From Perkinsus olseni (Eukaryota; Perkinsozoa; Perkinsida; Perkinsidae), in the NCBI GenBank assembly GCA_013115135.1, contig JABANP010000957.1, positions 1-10,661 on the forward strand: a DNA stretch of 10,661 nucleotides, read 5' to 3'. Position 1 is the first letter of the stretch. The number at the start of each line of letters is the position of its first letter. Positions 1-8,938 of this stretch are shown in pieces. Below the pieces are notes generated by a model. The model was not told the DNA's origin, searched no databases, and saw only the letters and a list, made by a program, of their open reading frames with translations. The position numbers were made by a program, and so were the translations under genes.

Positions 1-14
1 TAGTAGTAGTAGTA
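1..14. repeat. (TAG)4 tract at window start
   Basis: TAGTAGTAGTAGTA opens the window, inside the intron before the left SET half. It is short, but the same unit forms the array at 8939-8974, in the equivalent position of the right SET half. Confidence 0.9.
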
Positions 15-111
15 CTAATCATAGGATTCAACAAGACCGTATATACTGTAAATACTATTCACTACTGTCACGAACACAATATGATTGTTATCATGCAACT
101 ATGTGTTGTAG
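1..111 (+). other. 3' part of an intron in the left SET-domain gene
   Basis: The window opens with (TAG)4 followed by TACTAAT at 13-19, a sequence close to a branch-point consensus. The stretch ends in TTGTAG at 106-111, a good acceptor. Reading from 112 with phase 1 gives the SET-protein frame downstream. An ATG at 81 lies in the same open frame, so a start inside this stretch cannot be excluded. However, no SET N-terminal half precedes it, and the acceptor explanation fits the family better. The donor lies outside the window. Confidence 0.5.
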
Positions 112-1181
112 ATACATCACATGGAAGAGCATCCGACGAAGTCATCATTAACTCCGATGAAGAGCCGTCGTCGTCATATTCTGATGACAATGACAATGAT
201 AATGATAAGGATGACAGGAATAATAGAGAGCACGATGGAGACTATGATGATATACATCATAATACAGTGTATCAACAACAACAAGCATCATCATCATCAT
301 CTTCATCAACAACAGCTGCTACATCGTCGTCGTCATCTCCCATGCCATTATATATTGATCTAAGGGTTGATACCCCCATACTAGCTGGAGAGGAAGTATT
401 CTTTCCCGCTACACCTTACTTCTCTAACGCTTATGCTTATTGTTATAGAGGTATATGGTTACATAGGAATAATTCACGAATGAATCTTAAACTAATCATC
501 CATCATCAACAACAACAGACCACTGCTTGGGGTCAGTATGGATGCCCTGTTATGAACACCAATGATGGTGATGATGATGATATTGAAATGAGATTCTGGT
601 TATCAAGAGAGGAGGGCCAGCTAGTAGTGGATGAAAGACTATTACCTTGCTTCAGATTATACACCCTACTACATCATGGTTACTACGATAATAATAATAC
701 TCACGACAATAATGAATTAAATAATACTACCAATAAGAAGGGGGTTGATATGGCGGTTGTTATCAATGGCAGATTATCGTATAAACTAGAGCTATATGCT
801 GCTAAAGCGTTACTACGTAGCATTCAGGGTTATAACGCAAAGAATATGATAGAATCCAGCAGGAGGCTACAAGAGGGTGATGATGTATCCTTGTTGAGGG
901 ATAAGAGTTTATTACAAATACCAGTGATGGAAGTTAGAGAGATAGAGGCTGGATTATTGGTACAACTTATTCATACAATACAAGATTATATAACAATCAT
1001 TGATCATGATGCATACCATAACATTGGTGATGATGTCAATGGTGACAGTGGTCATGTATTGAGCGTATCATCATATCAAGACAATGGCGATGATAAGACA
1101 GTTGATGATGATAATAATAGAAGCACTAAGAAGGGTAACAATGATAGCAACAAGAACAAGAACAACAAGCCTACCAAATAA
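112..1181 (+). CDS. SET-domain protein, C-terminal half (SETD3 / Rubisco LSMT class), partial at 5' end
   Basis: Members of this class are SAM-dependent methyltransferases with a split SET domain followed by an LSMT substrate-binding domain; SETD3 modifies an actin histidine, and plant LSMT modifies Rubisco or aldolase lysines. Here the open frame gives about 355 residues. It starts with DTSHG, where the family has a D..NH-type motif. A long Asp/Asn/Ser/Gln-rich insert follows, then LAGEEVFF (about 380-405), matching the conserved aGEe.f strand, and YFSN with YRGIWLHRNN, matching the YG..SN..l..YGF..NN segment. Farther on, RLLPCFRLYTLL and a helical region ending in EIEAGLLVQLI look like the substrate-binding domain with its usual late Glu-rich helix. 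The tail is charged and low-complexity and ends in TAA. The catalytic Asn and Tyr positions look substituted. The N-terminal half is not upstream in the window. The family call comes from motif reading, not a database search; the exact substrate is unknown. Confidence 0.6.
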
Positions 1182-1581
1182 TCGTGGGGTCTTCGCACTC
1201 AGTCATCACTATAACTCTTATCATCATAATCATCATTCAAGTACTATTAATGTGCTATTAATGTACTGTTCGACTGCTTTGTTAGGATGTTATCATAGCA
1301 TCATTGCTTCGAAGTTTGTGCTGCTTTTCCTTAACATTGACTGTTGTTGTATTGGATGGTGGTGGTGGTGGAGAGGGCGGTGAGCATACCTATCATGTCA
1401 TCACATCAGAGTAGTGTCGTTTTGTGTGTGCGTACCGCGTACGGAATGTTTCTCTTCAGTCGAAGCGTATATGAACAACCCAACACCAGACGTCTGACTC
1501 ACCTACTGTTATGTTCTATTAAAACAGTTAGTTAGTCACAACACTCGTCAGTGCAACTGCGCCAAAATCATTTTTGGTCAG

Positions 1582-1662
1582 AAAAACGCCCGGTCTGGGA
1601 TTCGAACCGGGGACTCGAGCGTCTCGCGGAATATGCTTGCCGAAGGCAAGCATATTCCGGCC
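1582..1662 (-). ncRNA. tRNA-like element with perfect Pol III B box, T5 terminator and strong hairpin
   Basis: On the minus strand, 1608-1598 reads GGTTCGAATCC, an exact match to the tRNA T-loop / Pol III B-box consensus. A run of five T (1586-1582) follows shortly after, as in a Pol III terminator. From 1662 to 1587 is 76 nt, the length of a tRNA. Its ends, GGCCGGA and ACCGGGC, can pair at five of seven acceptor positions. Against a normal tRNA, the T stem pairs poorly, no clear A box is present, and the place of the D arm is taken by a perfect 15-bp hairpin (1627-1641 with 1645-1659, GAA loop on the plus strand). It may be a decayed tRNA, a tRNA-derived SINE piece, or an unusual Pol III RNA. 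A functional standard tRNA is unlikely. Confidence 0.4.
1627..1659. repeat. perfect 15-bp inverted repeat with 3-nt loop
   Basis: The arm CGGAATATGCTTGCC (1627-1641) is followed by GAA (1642-1644) and its exact reverse complement (1645-1659). It is the strongest non-microsatellite palindrome I noticed. It is embedded in the tRNA-like element and lies 71 bases before the start codon of the SR140-like gene. Confidence 0.85.
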
Positions 1663-1729
1663 TGAAATCATTGCTGTCGACGATGAGGATGTTGTCATAA
1701 TTATCAGTTTCTGCCTCAGTCTATCATCT

Positions 1730-4700
1730 ATGTCATCATCATCATCATCGTCGAAAAGGACAACAACGGCTCGTCCTCCTTCTCACCATAATCAGCGTGG
1801 TGGTGGTGGTGGTGGTGGTGGTGGTGATCATTACTATAATGATGATGCAAGGCTACACTCTAGATCATCATCATCATCAAGTACGCGACAACATGATCAT
1901 CCTGAGCAGCAGCAGCAGCATTGGAGGGGCAGTAGAGGGCCCCGTGCTGCTGTTGCTGGTCATCACCATTACAATAGGAGAAGTACTAGTCGATCACCGA
2001 GTCGAAGAGGTCGACAGAGGACAGGACATCGGCGAGGCAGGAGGGATTATGAGGTAGTAGTAGTAGTAGGGTTATTATTATCACTCATGTGAATGGTATC
2101 ACGTATATATAACCGTATACTGTATGACTGTATGTAGATGTATTATTATGAGAGGATGAAAGGAAGTAGTAGCAAGAACATCATCACCTCCCGAAATAAT
2201 TATGATTATACGACCAAGGATACGACGGTTGGGATGGTCTCTAGCGATGATGATGAAGATGATGATGAGAATGCCCATAGTAATGCTCATAATGATCTCT
2301 ATACTATTGATAGTGTTATCGATCATTAGGAGCTGCTGTTGCCAATGCTGCAGCAGTAGCTATAGCTGCGGCAAAGAACATGGCGAAGACACAAGAAAAG
2401 CATGAGTTGGATAGGAGGATAGCTGTCGCTAGGGTAGTACTAATCACATAATAATCATCTTGCCGCCTTCACCACCTTAAAAGGCCTCAACCACTGCGGC
2501 AACAGCAGCGGCAGCAGCAGGGAGGAGGAAAGCTAATAAGACGGTATTACCTGGATTTACTAGCATGGATGATGATGACGACGACGAACAGCCAGAGCAG
2601 GAGTATCCTAGTAGTAGAGGTAGCTCTAATGGGCACCATTCAGGGGAAGGTAGGATACTAGTCATGGTGATGGTAGACGTATGATGATTGATGTAGACTC
2701 TGCTGCTGCTGCTGGTGCTACTGGTGGTGCACCTGTACCACCACCATCATCATCAGGACAGATGCCGATACACACCACAAAGACGAAACAAATGGATGAT
2801 TTCCTAGATGGTAAGACTAATGTGGCAACGACGACGACGAGGAGGAGGACTGACGACAATAGTCGTCATGATCATCATCATCATCATATCTCCGTGTTGT
2901 TGTTGTTAGAGATTAAATCACGTCATCAACTCAGACATGAAGTTGAAACTTTGAAAGATACTTTAAAGCAAGGTACATTGACAGTAGCAGAGCAGTTACG
3001 TGTTAAAGTAATAATAATATCATGAATCTATTCTGATGAGAATATTGCCATCATCAGGGACGCCTTGCTGGCCTACAGAGTAAACTTGGTGGTGTTACTA
3101 CTTTACAGGAATCGGAAATGGTCGGCAAGGCGATGAGAGGGTAGTGGCATCATAATCATGTTCTTCATTTTGTTGTTCATGACAATCGTATTCAGCGACC
3201 AACATCATGGGGATTACCAAGATGATGAGGAGACGGCTAACTTATACATCGGCAACCTACCATTCGGGGTTACCGAGGATATGCTAATAAAGGAATTTGG
3301 TAAATATGGATCGATGTAAGAATAATATCAACTGCTGGAGGTAGTATTCTTGTTGTTGTTGCATTTCAGTACCAGTGTTAAGATAATGTATCCGAGGACA
3401 GACGAAGAACGATCCAGAGGGTAGCCAATGGCTACTAGCCATCATCATCATCATCACTGGGCAGCATTCATATTACTACACCTACCATAGTTACGTACCA
3501 GCGTTTATAGCATTCTCGTCGAGAGAGGAAGCACAGGCAGCAAAGGAAGCAATGGAAAGCGGACCCTGCACGTTCGGTGGAGCTATGATGAGAGAGACTA
3601 TATTACGGTAGTAGTAGGAGCTGGGTATCAGGGCTTGCTTATTATTATTACCAATGATACTAGGGTTGGATGGGGTAAAGCAATGAACTCTGCTCAAGTT
3701 AAAACAGCACAACGTAATAAGAGTATGCTTGTTCAAGTCGCACAACAACAAGGAGGAGAAGGAGGAGTTGTAGGAGCTAGTAATACCTCAGGAGGAGCGA
3801 CTGGATACCCGATGATAGTAGGGCAGCATGCTCCAGCATCATTAGTAGTAGTATGAGTATCTCAGACTACTACGACTACTACAACCACAACAACCTTACC
3901 ATCACCCCCTCCTAGTGTACTACATTCCAACTTCTCACAACCCAAACCCGTAATAGCTCCTCCTCCTCCTGTTGTGGTGGATGTAATGTGTTCTTGTTCT
4001 GGTTGTTAGAGTATTCATGTTCATGTTGAAGTGCCAAAGTCGGATAAACAAAGATCATTGATTGATAAGATAGCAAGAATGGTAGCTGATAATGGCCGCA
4101 ATGTTGAACAAGTAATCACACCACCACCACCACCACCACCGTCAGTGTCCTACCTTGTAGGTAGCCATAATGAGGGTCCAAGCACGGAATGGTCGCAAAG
4201 AGAAGTACTACCACAACAACCACTACTACTACAGCTGCTTCCTATCCCTTCTTCTTCCCTTCCCCCAGGTACAACTTTCTCTTTGACTATGACTCTCCCC
4301 AAGCACAGTATTATCGTTGGCGGACGTGAGTGTTGCTGCTTGTTGTTCATGTTATTCTTATTATTCTACTCATTATGAATAATAACAGATTCGCGTATGC
4401 TCAAGGGGATAGTGGTCTACGCTGGCGAACCGAGCCTTTCATTATGTGTCAAGCCAATCCCTTATGTAGTGATCCAAGTAAGTTACGAAAGAAGTGGTAT
4501 GATCATCGATGCGTCTGCATCATCCTCACTATTATTTTAGCGGTTCTTTGGCATCCGCCGCCCTGTAGGGCTGCCGAAAGAAGCACTCATGACAGTAGTA
4601 ACTCTTCTTCTGCTGCTGCTGGTGTTGGTAGTGGTGGTGGTGGCCGAAGATCTGATGAAATAAAACGTAATAAGCACAGCAAGAATGATGATGCAGTAGT

Positions 4701-6079
4701 GAGCATCAGCATGGCATTAGTATTATGGCTAGGCGGACCGGGTGGAAGATCACGTAGCAAACTGGGTGGTAAGATGTTGATACCATCGGATAAGGCTTTG
4801 TTAATGGATAAGTTAACTAACCTAGCCAGTACCAATAGTAATAATGATACAGTCATCATGATCATGTTAATGATGATCTTTCTTCTTCTTGGTAGGATAT
4901 GTTATTAAGGATTTAATGGTGTGGTGTATAGATCATACTGAGAGTAGTATTGAGATAGTTGATATGATAATACATGAGATGAAGGATGAAAGGAAGGATA
5001 GGCTAAGCAAGATACCTCTCCTGTAAGAGGACTTCAAGGACGAAGATAACCTATCAGATACCTATCATCATGTACAGGTATTTAGTATCGGATATATTAC
5101 ATAATAGTGGATGCTCGACTAAGAACGGTGCCTGGAGTTATCGTACCCAATTAGAGTCTAAATGTGCACAAATACTGGCTATGTTCCGCAATAACACAAC
5201 AGCACAATGCGAAAATGATGGTAATACCAATAGCAACAACAACAATCATCGTCATCATCATCATCCACATTATCACGGTTAATATTGGTATCATTCAGAT
5301 AACTCGTCGTCATCAATAGCAGTGGACAAATGTTGTAGTGTACTTAATGCCTGGGAACAGAATGCCATATTCGGCCCTGAGTACATGAGCGGGTTGGCAG
5401 CAACATTAATGAGAACCCCTGATAAAGATCATGATCTATCCAATATCGACACCATGACGACACAAGAGGAGAGGGGACGACACTTCAGTCAATTGGAACG
5501 TTACTGTCGGAATAACGGTAGTACTAATACCAATGGCAGCAACAGCAACAGCGGGAGGCGTTGATAGTGAATATTCAGGCCTATTATGGGAATATCCTAG
5601 TAGTATTACCGATGCTGAGGGGAAGAAACAATGGTTGCTCTTACAGATAATTAACGAAAGATTGTAATAACGATATTCGATAGCAACACTTGCACCGATA
5701 CTGCAAGTGTATGGTGTCCTTGATGATCAGATATCATAATAAGAATGGTGGTGGTGGTGGTGGTAAGATGGGTGGTGATGATGATGATGATGATGGTATA
5801 GATGGTGAATCAGTTGGTAGTGATGATATTAGCATAGCCACTAGTGACTATGATGAGGAGGATGAAGAGGATATTGATGGTAGTATTACTGTCCTGCTGC
5901 TTTTGTTGTTGTTGTGATGATGATGATGTACAGGTGAAGCATTGATATTACCTGGTGATGGTATTGAAGAGGTCATCGAGGAAGAGAAGGAGGAGAGGAA
6001 AGCCGTAGATAATAACCATACCACCACCCCCACCATCATTGATGATGATGATGAGTCATTGGATGGTTCACCTTTATGA
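1730..6079 (+). CDS. U2SURP: U2 snRNP-associated SR140/U2SURP-like protein (RRC1-like), 22-exon gene
   Basis: SR140/U2SURP associates with U2 snRNP in the spliceosome; the plant homologue RRC1 influences alternative splicing. Exons inferred by hand: 1730-2053, 2138-2279, 2330-2433, 2484-2649, 2697-2810, 2910-3007, 3058-3140, 3196-3315, 3370-3420, 3491-3607, 3664-3817, 3866-3949, 4010-4111, 4183-4325, 4389-4477, 4541-4837, 4896-5022, 5078-5220, 5299-5517, 5579-5663, 5731-5879, 5934-6079. All junctions are GT-AG and in phase; the total is 3057 nt, or 1018 residues, close to the family size. Order: Ser/Gly-rich and RS-like N-terminus (about 1-108), acidic and Ala-rich linkers, MDDFLDEIK-type conserved stretch, RRM (about 357-447), SURP (about 523-600), FAYAQGDS..RWRTEPFIM and W.PPP segment, CID (about 715-870), LERYCRNN segment, acidic tail with DG repeats ending LDGSPL. 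Least certain are the 3818-3865 and 3950-4009 introns, the first exon, and the stop: a +1 frame continues with TPIDKR, also family-like. The domain identity is firm. Confidence 0.85.
1798..1824. repeat. U2SURP: (TGG)9 tract in first exon of the SR140-like gene
   Basis: Nine TGG units encode a glycine run in the frame starting at 1730. The tract lies between a Ser-rich start and the RS-like region. Confidence 0.9.
3196..3694 (+). other. U2SURP: RRM-coding exons of the SR140-like gene
   Basis: Four exons rebuild an RNA-recognition motif. Exon 3196-3315 carries the RNP2 strand LYIGNL and GVTEDMLIKEFGKYG. Exon 3370-3420 carries SVKIMYPRTDEER, the hallmark stretch of SR140 proteins (human and plant forms have KIMWPRTDEE). 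Exon 3491-3607 carries the RNP1-like strand AFIAF and the AQAAKEAM helix. Exon 3664 onward carries VGWGKAMN, matching the family's GWGKA. The intervening introns (54, 70 and 56 nt) keep phase 2, 2 and 2. The 3421-3490 intron contains a CAT run. Confidence 0.88.
4010..4477 (+). other. U2SURP: SURP module and following W-R-T segment of the SR140-like gene
   Basis: Exon 4010-4111 gives VEVPKSDKQRSLIDKIARMV and NGRNVEQ, the first SURP helices. Exon 4183-4325 gives a Thr-rich insert followed by YNFLFDYDS and QYYRWR, the conserved end of the SURP fold. Exon 4389-4477 gives FAYAQGDS and RWRTEPFIM, which is diagnostic of the RRC1/SR140 family. The intron at 4112-4182 holds an (ACC)7 tract; reading through it would give a proline run and shift out of the SURP frame, so removal is well supported. 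Confidence 0.83.
4120..4140. repeat. U2SURP: (ACC)7 tract inside an intron of the SR140-like gene
   Basis: Seven ACC units lie nine bases into the 71-nt intron between the two SURP exons. They supply a C-rich stretch and make the intron look like a proline-coding exon in simple translation. Confidence 0.85.
4896..5470 (+). other. U2SURP: CID (CTD-interacting-like) exons of the SR140-like gene
   Basis: The end of exon 4541-4837 contributes the first helix (ALLMDKLTNLAS). Exon 4896-5022 gives YVIKDLMVWCIDHTESSIEI, exon 5078-5220 gives YLVSDILHNSG and AWSYRTQLE, and exon 5299-5517 gives NAWEQNAIFGPEYMSGLAA. These follow the order of the CID in plant RRC1 and human U2SURP, where the LVSDILHNS stretch is nearly invariant. 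CID folds bind phosphorylated RNA polymerase II tail peptides in some proteins; whether this one does is not shown here. Confidence 0.85.
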
Positions 6080-6412
6080 TACCCCCATCGATAAACGTCT
6101 CCGTGCCTGTTATCATCATCATCACGCTAGTTGCATCATCATCATCATCTCAATGTCATCATACGTTTCTCCTACACGTGTAACATCCGTTCTCTATCAT
6201 TCCCTTTACTATTGTTATTATTAATAATAGCAGCAGCACTAGTAGTAGCGTTGGGGAGATCCTTTCATTACTTTGAGGAGCAGTTTTCGCCACCACCACC
6301 ACCACCATTCTCTCCATTCTTGCACTACCACTACTACTACTCTAACAACAGCAACAACAACGACAACAAGACCAGTACTACTACTCTTAACATCTACACT
6401 ACTACTCGTCTA
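6080..6412. other. low-complexity stretch after the SR140-like gene
   Basis: CAT repeats dominate 6112-6163. One frame then encodes a hydrophobic run (PLLLLLLIIAAALVVALG, near 6200-6256) with no ATG of its own, followed by an ACC/CCA tract giving a proline run and by Asn/Thr-rich repeats. It could be a 3' continuation of the SR140-like gene, an upstream exon of the next gene, or an untranslated spacer. I could not decide. Confidence 0.4.
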
Positions 6413-7173
6413 ATGCCTAGAAGTACAAATAACAGTGCTGCTGCTGCTGCTGCACTCAGCAGCGGTGACAACAACAACACCAACAGTCCAACATCGTGTT
6501 GCTCATCGAGGCTAACTAGGAATACTATCCATACGCCACGGAATAGATCGTCATCATCATTATCCCAATCTAGACTCCTAACTGATACTAAGCATTATCA
6601 TGGAGATGATGATGGTGATAGCATAACAGCTGCTAGGGATATGATGCAACGTATGAGGAAAGCAAGAAGGAATATAACATTCAGGAAGGCCCCACTAAGG
6701 ACTACTCTCAATCTATTCCATTTCATAGCCAGGTAGTAGTAATAACAACGAAGCTGCTCAGCATCATCATCATCATCATCCAGCGTCATTATTATTATTG
6801 TTATTATTCTCAGATCCATCCACTCGGTGCTTATGTATGTAGTAGCCCATGCCTTTACTCTGTAGGTGTTACCCTGTTAGTATCATTATAATAGCTACAA
6901 CTCATTGTTGAATATAGTCATCACCATTGCCGCCACCTTACTTGTGAATAGTTATACCTCTTCCCGTTACCATTACCGTTACAACTTATCGGTTAAGAAT
7001 AGTTCATACCAGTGTATTGTTAGTAGTAGCGTTGATATTCGTAGTGATGATAGTAGTGTCATGAGCAGCATCATCGTCTACCTCCCATCCCATCATCTAC
7101 CACCGCCACGACATCCTCCTCGTCGTCGTACTAGAGTATGGTCGATGCTGACTCTACGCACATTTGCATTCTG
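6413..7173 (+). CDS. candidate multi-exon gene, possible membrane protein, not recognised
   Basis: An ATG at 6413 opens a frame of Ser/Asn/Ala-rich sequence with RS-like pieces (RNRSSSSLSQSR), then a basic stretch RMRKARRNITFRKA and LRTTLNLFHFIA. A GTAGTA donor at 6733 and a TTCTCAG acceptor ending at 6813 join in phase to SIHSVLMYVVAHAFTL, making a hydrophobic, possibly membrane-spanning segment. Another donor (GTAGGT, 6862) is followed by an acceptor at 6917. Beyond that the frame is uncertain: one reading gives SVLLVVALIFVVMIVV, another runs to 7177 with Arg/Pro-rich residues. Position and strand fit a small gene between the SR140-like and SET genes, but parts could also be 5' exons of the SET gene. 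The family is unknown. Confidence 0.3.
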
Positions 7174-7239
7174 GTAAGGGAAGTAACAACAGCAACAACA
7201 ACAGTAGCGTGTGCAAGGTTATGATTATTCAGGTATGTG

Positions 7240-8937
7240 ATGATGATCATGATGGTGGTGATGCCTGTAGTAGTGAGAGTAGAAGGCTTTCCAATCCAAC
7301 CTCATCATAATCCATCGTCATATCTTTGGCATATACTGGGTTACACTACAGATGAAGGAACGAATGATGATGATGGGAAAACATTCGGCAATAATCCGAA
7401 TCATCATTATCGGAATCTCAATACCTCATCATCAAAATTAGTCAACTATGATAATACTACTATAAATACCACAGGACCACGGTGATGCTACTTAATACGA
7501 TATCCACAGCTGCAGTAGTTATCATCATCCTCGTCCATCTTCAGCTCATCATCATCATCATCATCGCTATTGAAGTCCCCACCGGTATTATCCCGTCTAC
7601 AACTCTATCGGCAAGCATGGCATGATTTGATACATTTCCAAGATAATGATGAGGATGCTGCTGATGCTGAAGAGGAGAGTGTCATCAACGCCCAACAGCA
7701 ACAACAGAGGGGAACCGATCATGTCAGTGATAACAATATCTTCTTGGCTGTTGGTGAATTCCCTGATGGTAATAATAACAACAACAATGATGTCCAGTAG
7801 TATTGTTATACTAATCATCATCAGCAACAGGTATTGGTCTACGTGCTACGGTAGACATACCAGTGAATGATGATCATGATAGTAGAGCAGCAGCGTCATC
7901 ATCTGGAGGGGTATCTATTGGTAGGATAAGCCCACAACTTACTATATCACCTCATCATCATATAGCAGCAGCAGCTATTCACGAGGTACTACTATTACAC
8001 CCATCGTATCATCATCACCATGATTTTGTTTATGAGTAGGGCCTTAGTCCAGTAGCAGCCGTAGTATGCGCTATAGTATACGAATCGAGACTACCTAATT
8101 CGGTGCACAGAGCATTGTGGAAGGTTGTAAGTAGTGCTACTACTAATACTACTACTAATGCTACTCATCATGTCTCATCTATTATTGCTATGACCATTAA
8201 TCCCGTATGTAGATTGGAGTTGGAGATCTACCGGATAATACATGGATAGAACAGAGGGGGCTATTCTCTTCATCATCTTCACCACATCAGTTCATAGCAG
8301 TAACTAATGGTACAAGTATGGAATGCTGGTTACAGGAGGTACTATCAATAACAGCAAGGATGGTGGTGAATCTGCTCATAATGGGTATTACCCTTCAGGG
8401 GGATACTATCTGTAATGAAGCCCTTCGTTGGTTGTTATACGCATATAATGAGGATGTTCGTGAAGTCCTACCAACAGCAGCATCATCATCAACAACAGCT
8501 GATGATGATGGTATTAGTGCCGCAGAGAGGAGTAGTGATGAGTCTACTGTGACCAGCAGCAGCAGCAGCAATAAGAATGATAAAAGTGTTGATGGAGTAG
8601 GACGCCATCATACTTCATCTTTACTCATCATATAATATTTTATTAGATACTCTCACTCACCGATGTACGTTGGGCGTATATATTATTGAAGGGTTATGGT
8701 GTCTGGGGTGAAGATGATTATTATTATCATCATCCAAACCATGAAGGTAGTACTAGTAGTTCTCCACCCTAACTGTTCTTGCTATAGTAGTATTAGTTAC
8801 AGCAGCATCATAATCATCCCATATTTATTTAGATACCATTACTAGCCCTACTCCAATGCTGATATCACCCTTAGTCTTTGCCAGACCCCATTATAGGACG
8901 GGTTCTAGGATCATCAACTATAATGTTGTTTATCCTG
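7240..8937 (+). CDS. SET-domain protein, N-terminal half (SETD3 / Rubisco LSMT class), interrupted at 3' end
   Basis: Exons: 7240-7481, 7545-7768, 7831-7985, 8040-8126, 8213-8596, 8647-8746, 8833-8937; introns are 50-86 nt, GT-AG and all in phase, giving about 432 residues. The first ATG at 7240 begins a hydrophobic run (MVVMPVVVRVEG) that could be a signal or transit sequence; the start is tentative. Exon two ends VGEFPDG and exon three continues IGLRATVDIP, which together form the SET motif GxGL.A..DI for cofactor binding. GLSPVAAVVCAIVYESRLP matches the class's L.p..al...L.E helix. FIAVTNGTSM matches the L.GTs segment, and LTDVRWAYILLKGYG matches the F.W A..v..SR helix. The NH catalytic motif and substrate-binding domain are absent: the last exon ends in a phase-1 donor whose intron is (TAG)12, and retroelement sequence follows. 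It resembles the missing half of the left SET gene. No search was run. Confidence 0.6.

Positions 8938-8938
<1 letters not shown>

Larger units (their letters stand above)
1182..1729. other. intergenic region between SET half-gene and SR140-like gene
   Basis: No convincing coding sequence is visible. The first 350 bases have scattered CAT repeats and a short TGG run near 1358. Short open frames here are repeat-driven. The only structured object is the tRNA-like/hairpin element at 1582-1662. Just before the next gene, a pyrimidine-rich stretch ends in TCAG at 1716-1719, ten bases before the ATG. It could be a 5' UTR intron acceptor or a spliced-leader acceptor; I cannot tell which. Confidence 0.5.

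Noticed and set aside
1574..1729. Upstream extension of the SR140-like first exon frame (GFEPGTR-type residues)
   Set aside because: This is the conceptual translation of the tRNA-like element on the opposite strand, a common artefact. The frame there has no ATG; the first is at 1730.
2477..2859. Minus-strand open frames rich in Ser, Val and Leu
   Set aside because: They mirror GCA/GAT/CAT triplet repeats in SR140-like exons and show no motif of their own.
3059..3125. 29-nt intron starting GTAAAC inside exon 3058-3140
   Set aside because: Reading through gives a continuous plausible frame (GRLAGLQSKLGG) that keeps phase with the exons on both sides; the short intron would break it.
3854..3856. 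In-frame TGA in the SR140-like frame, suggesting a reassigned stop codon or 15-21 nt introns
   Set aside because: A 48-nt phase-0 intron (3818-3865, GTAGGG to CTCAG) removes it and fits the size of the other introns. TAG, TAA and TGA all occur freely in the other inferred introns, so the standard code is adequate.
3983..4009. 27-nt intron starting GTAATG
   Set aside because: It is possible and also keeps phase, but the 60-nt choice (3950-4009) fits the size range of the other introns better. The difference is only 11 proline-rich residues.
4587..4865. Minus-strand open frame opposite the SR140-like exon
   Set aside because: Low-complexity complement of Gly/Ser/Ala repeats; the plus strand carries the conserved PPP segment and the CID start.
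6039..6224. Frame beginning with a Met run and followed by His/Ile runs
   Set aside because: It arises from GAT/ATG and CAT repeats. Only TPIDKR in it looks family-like, and that is discussed with the gene end.
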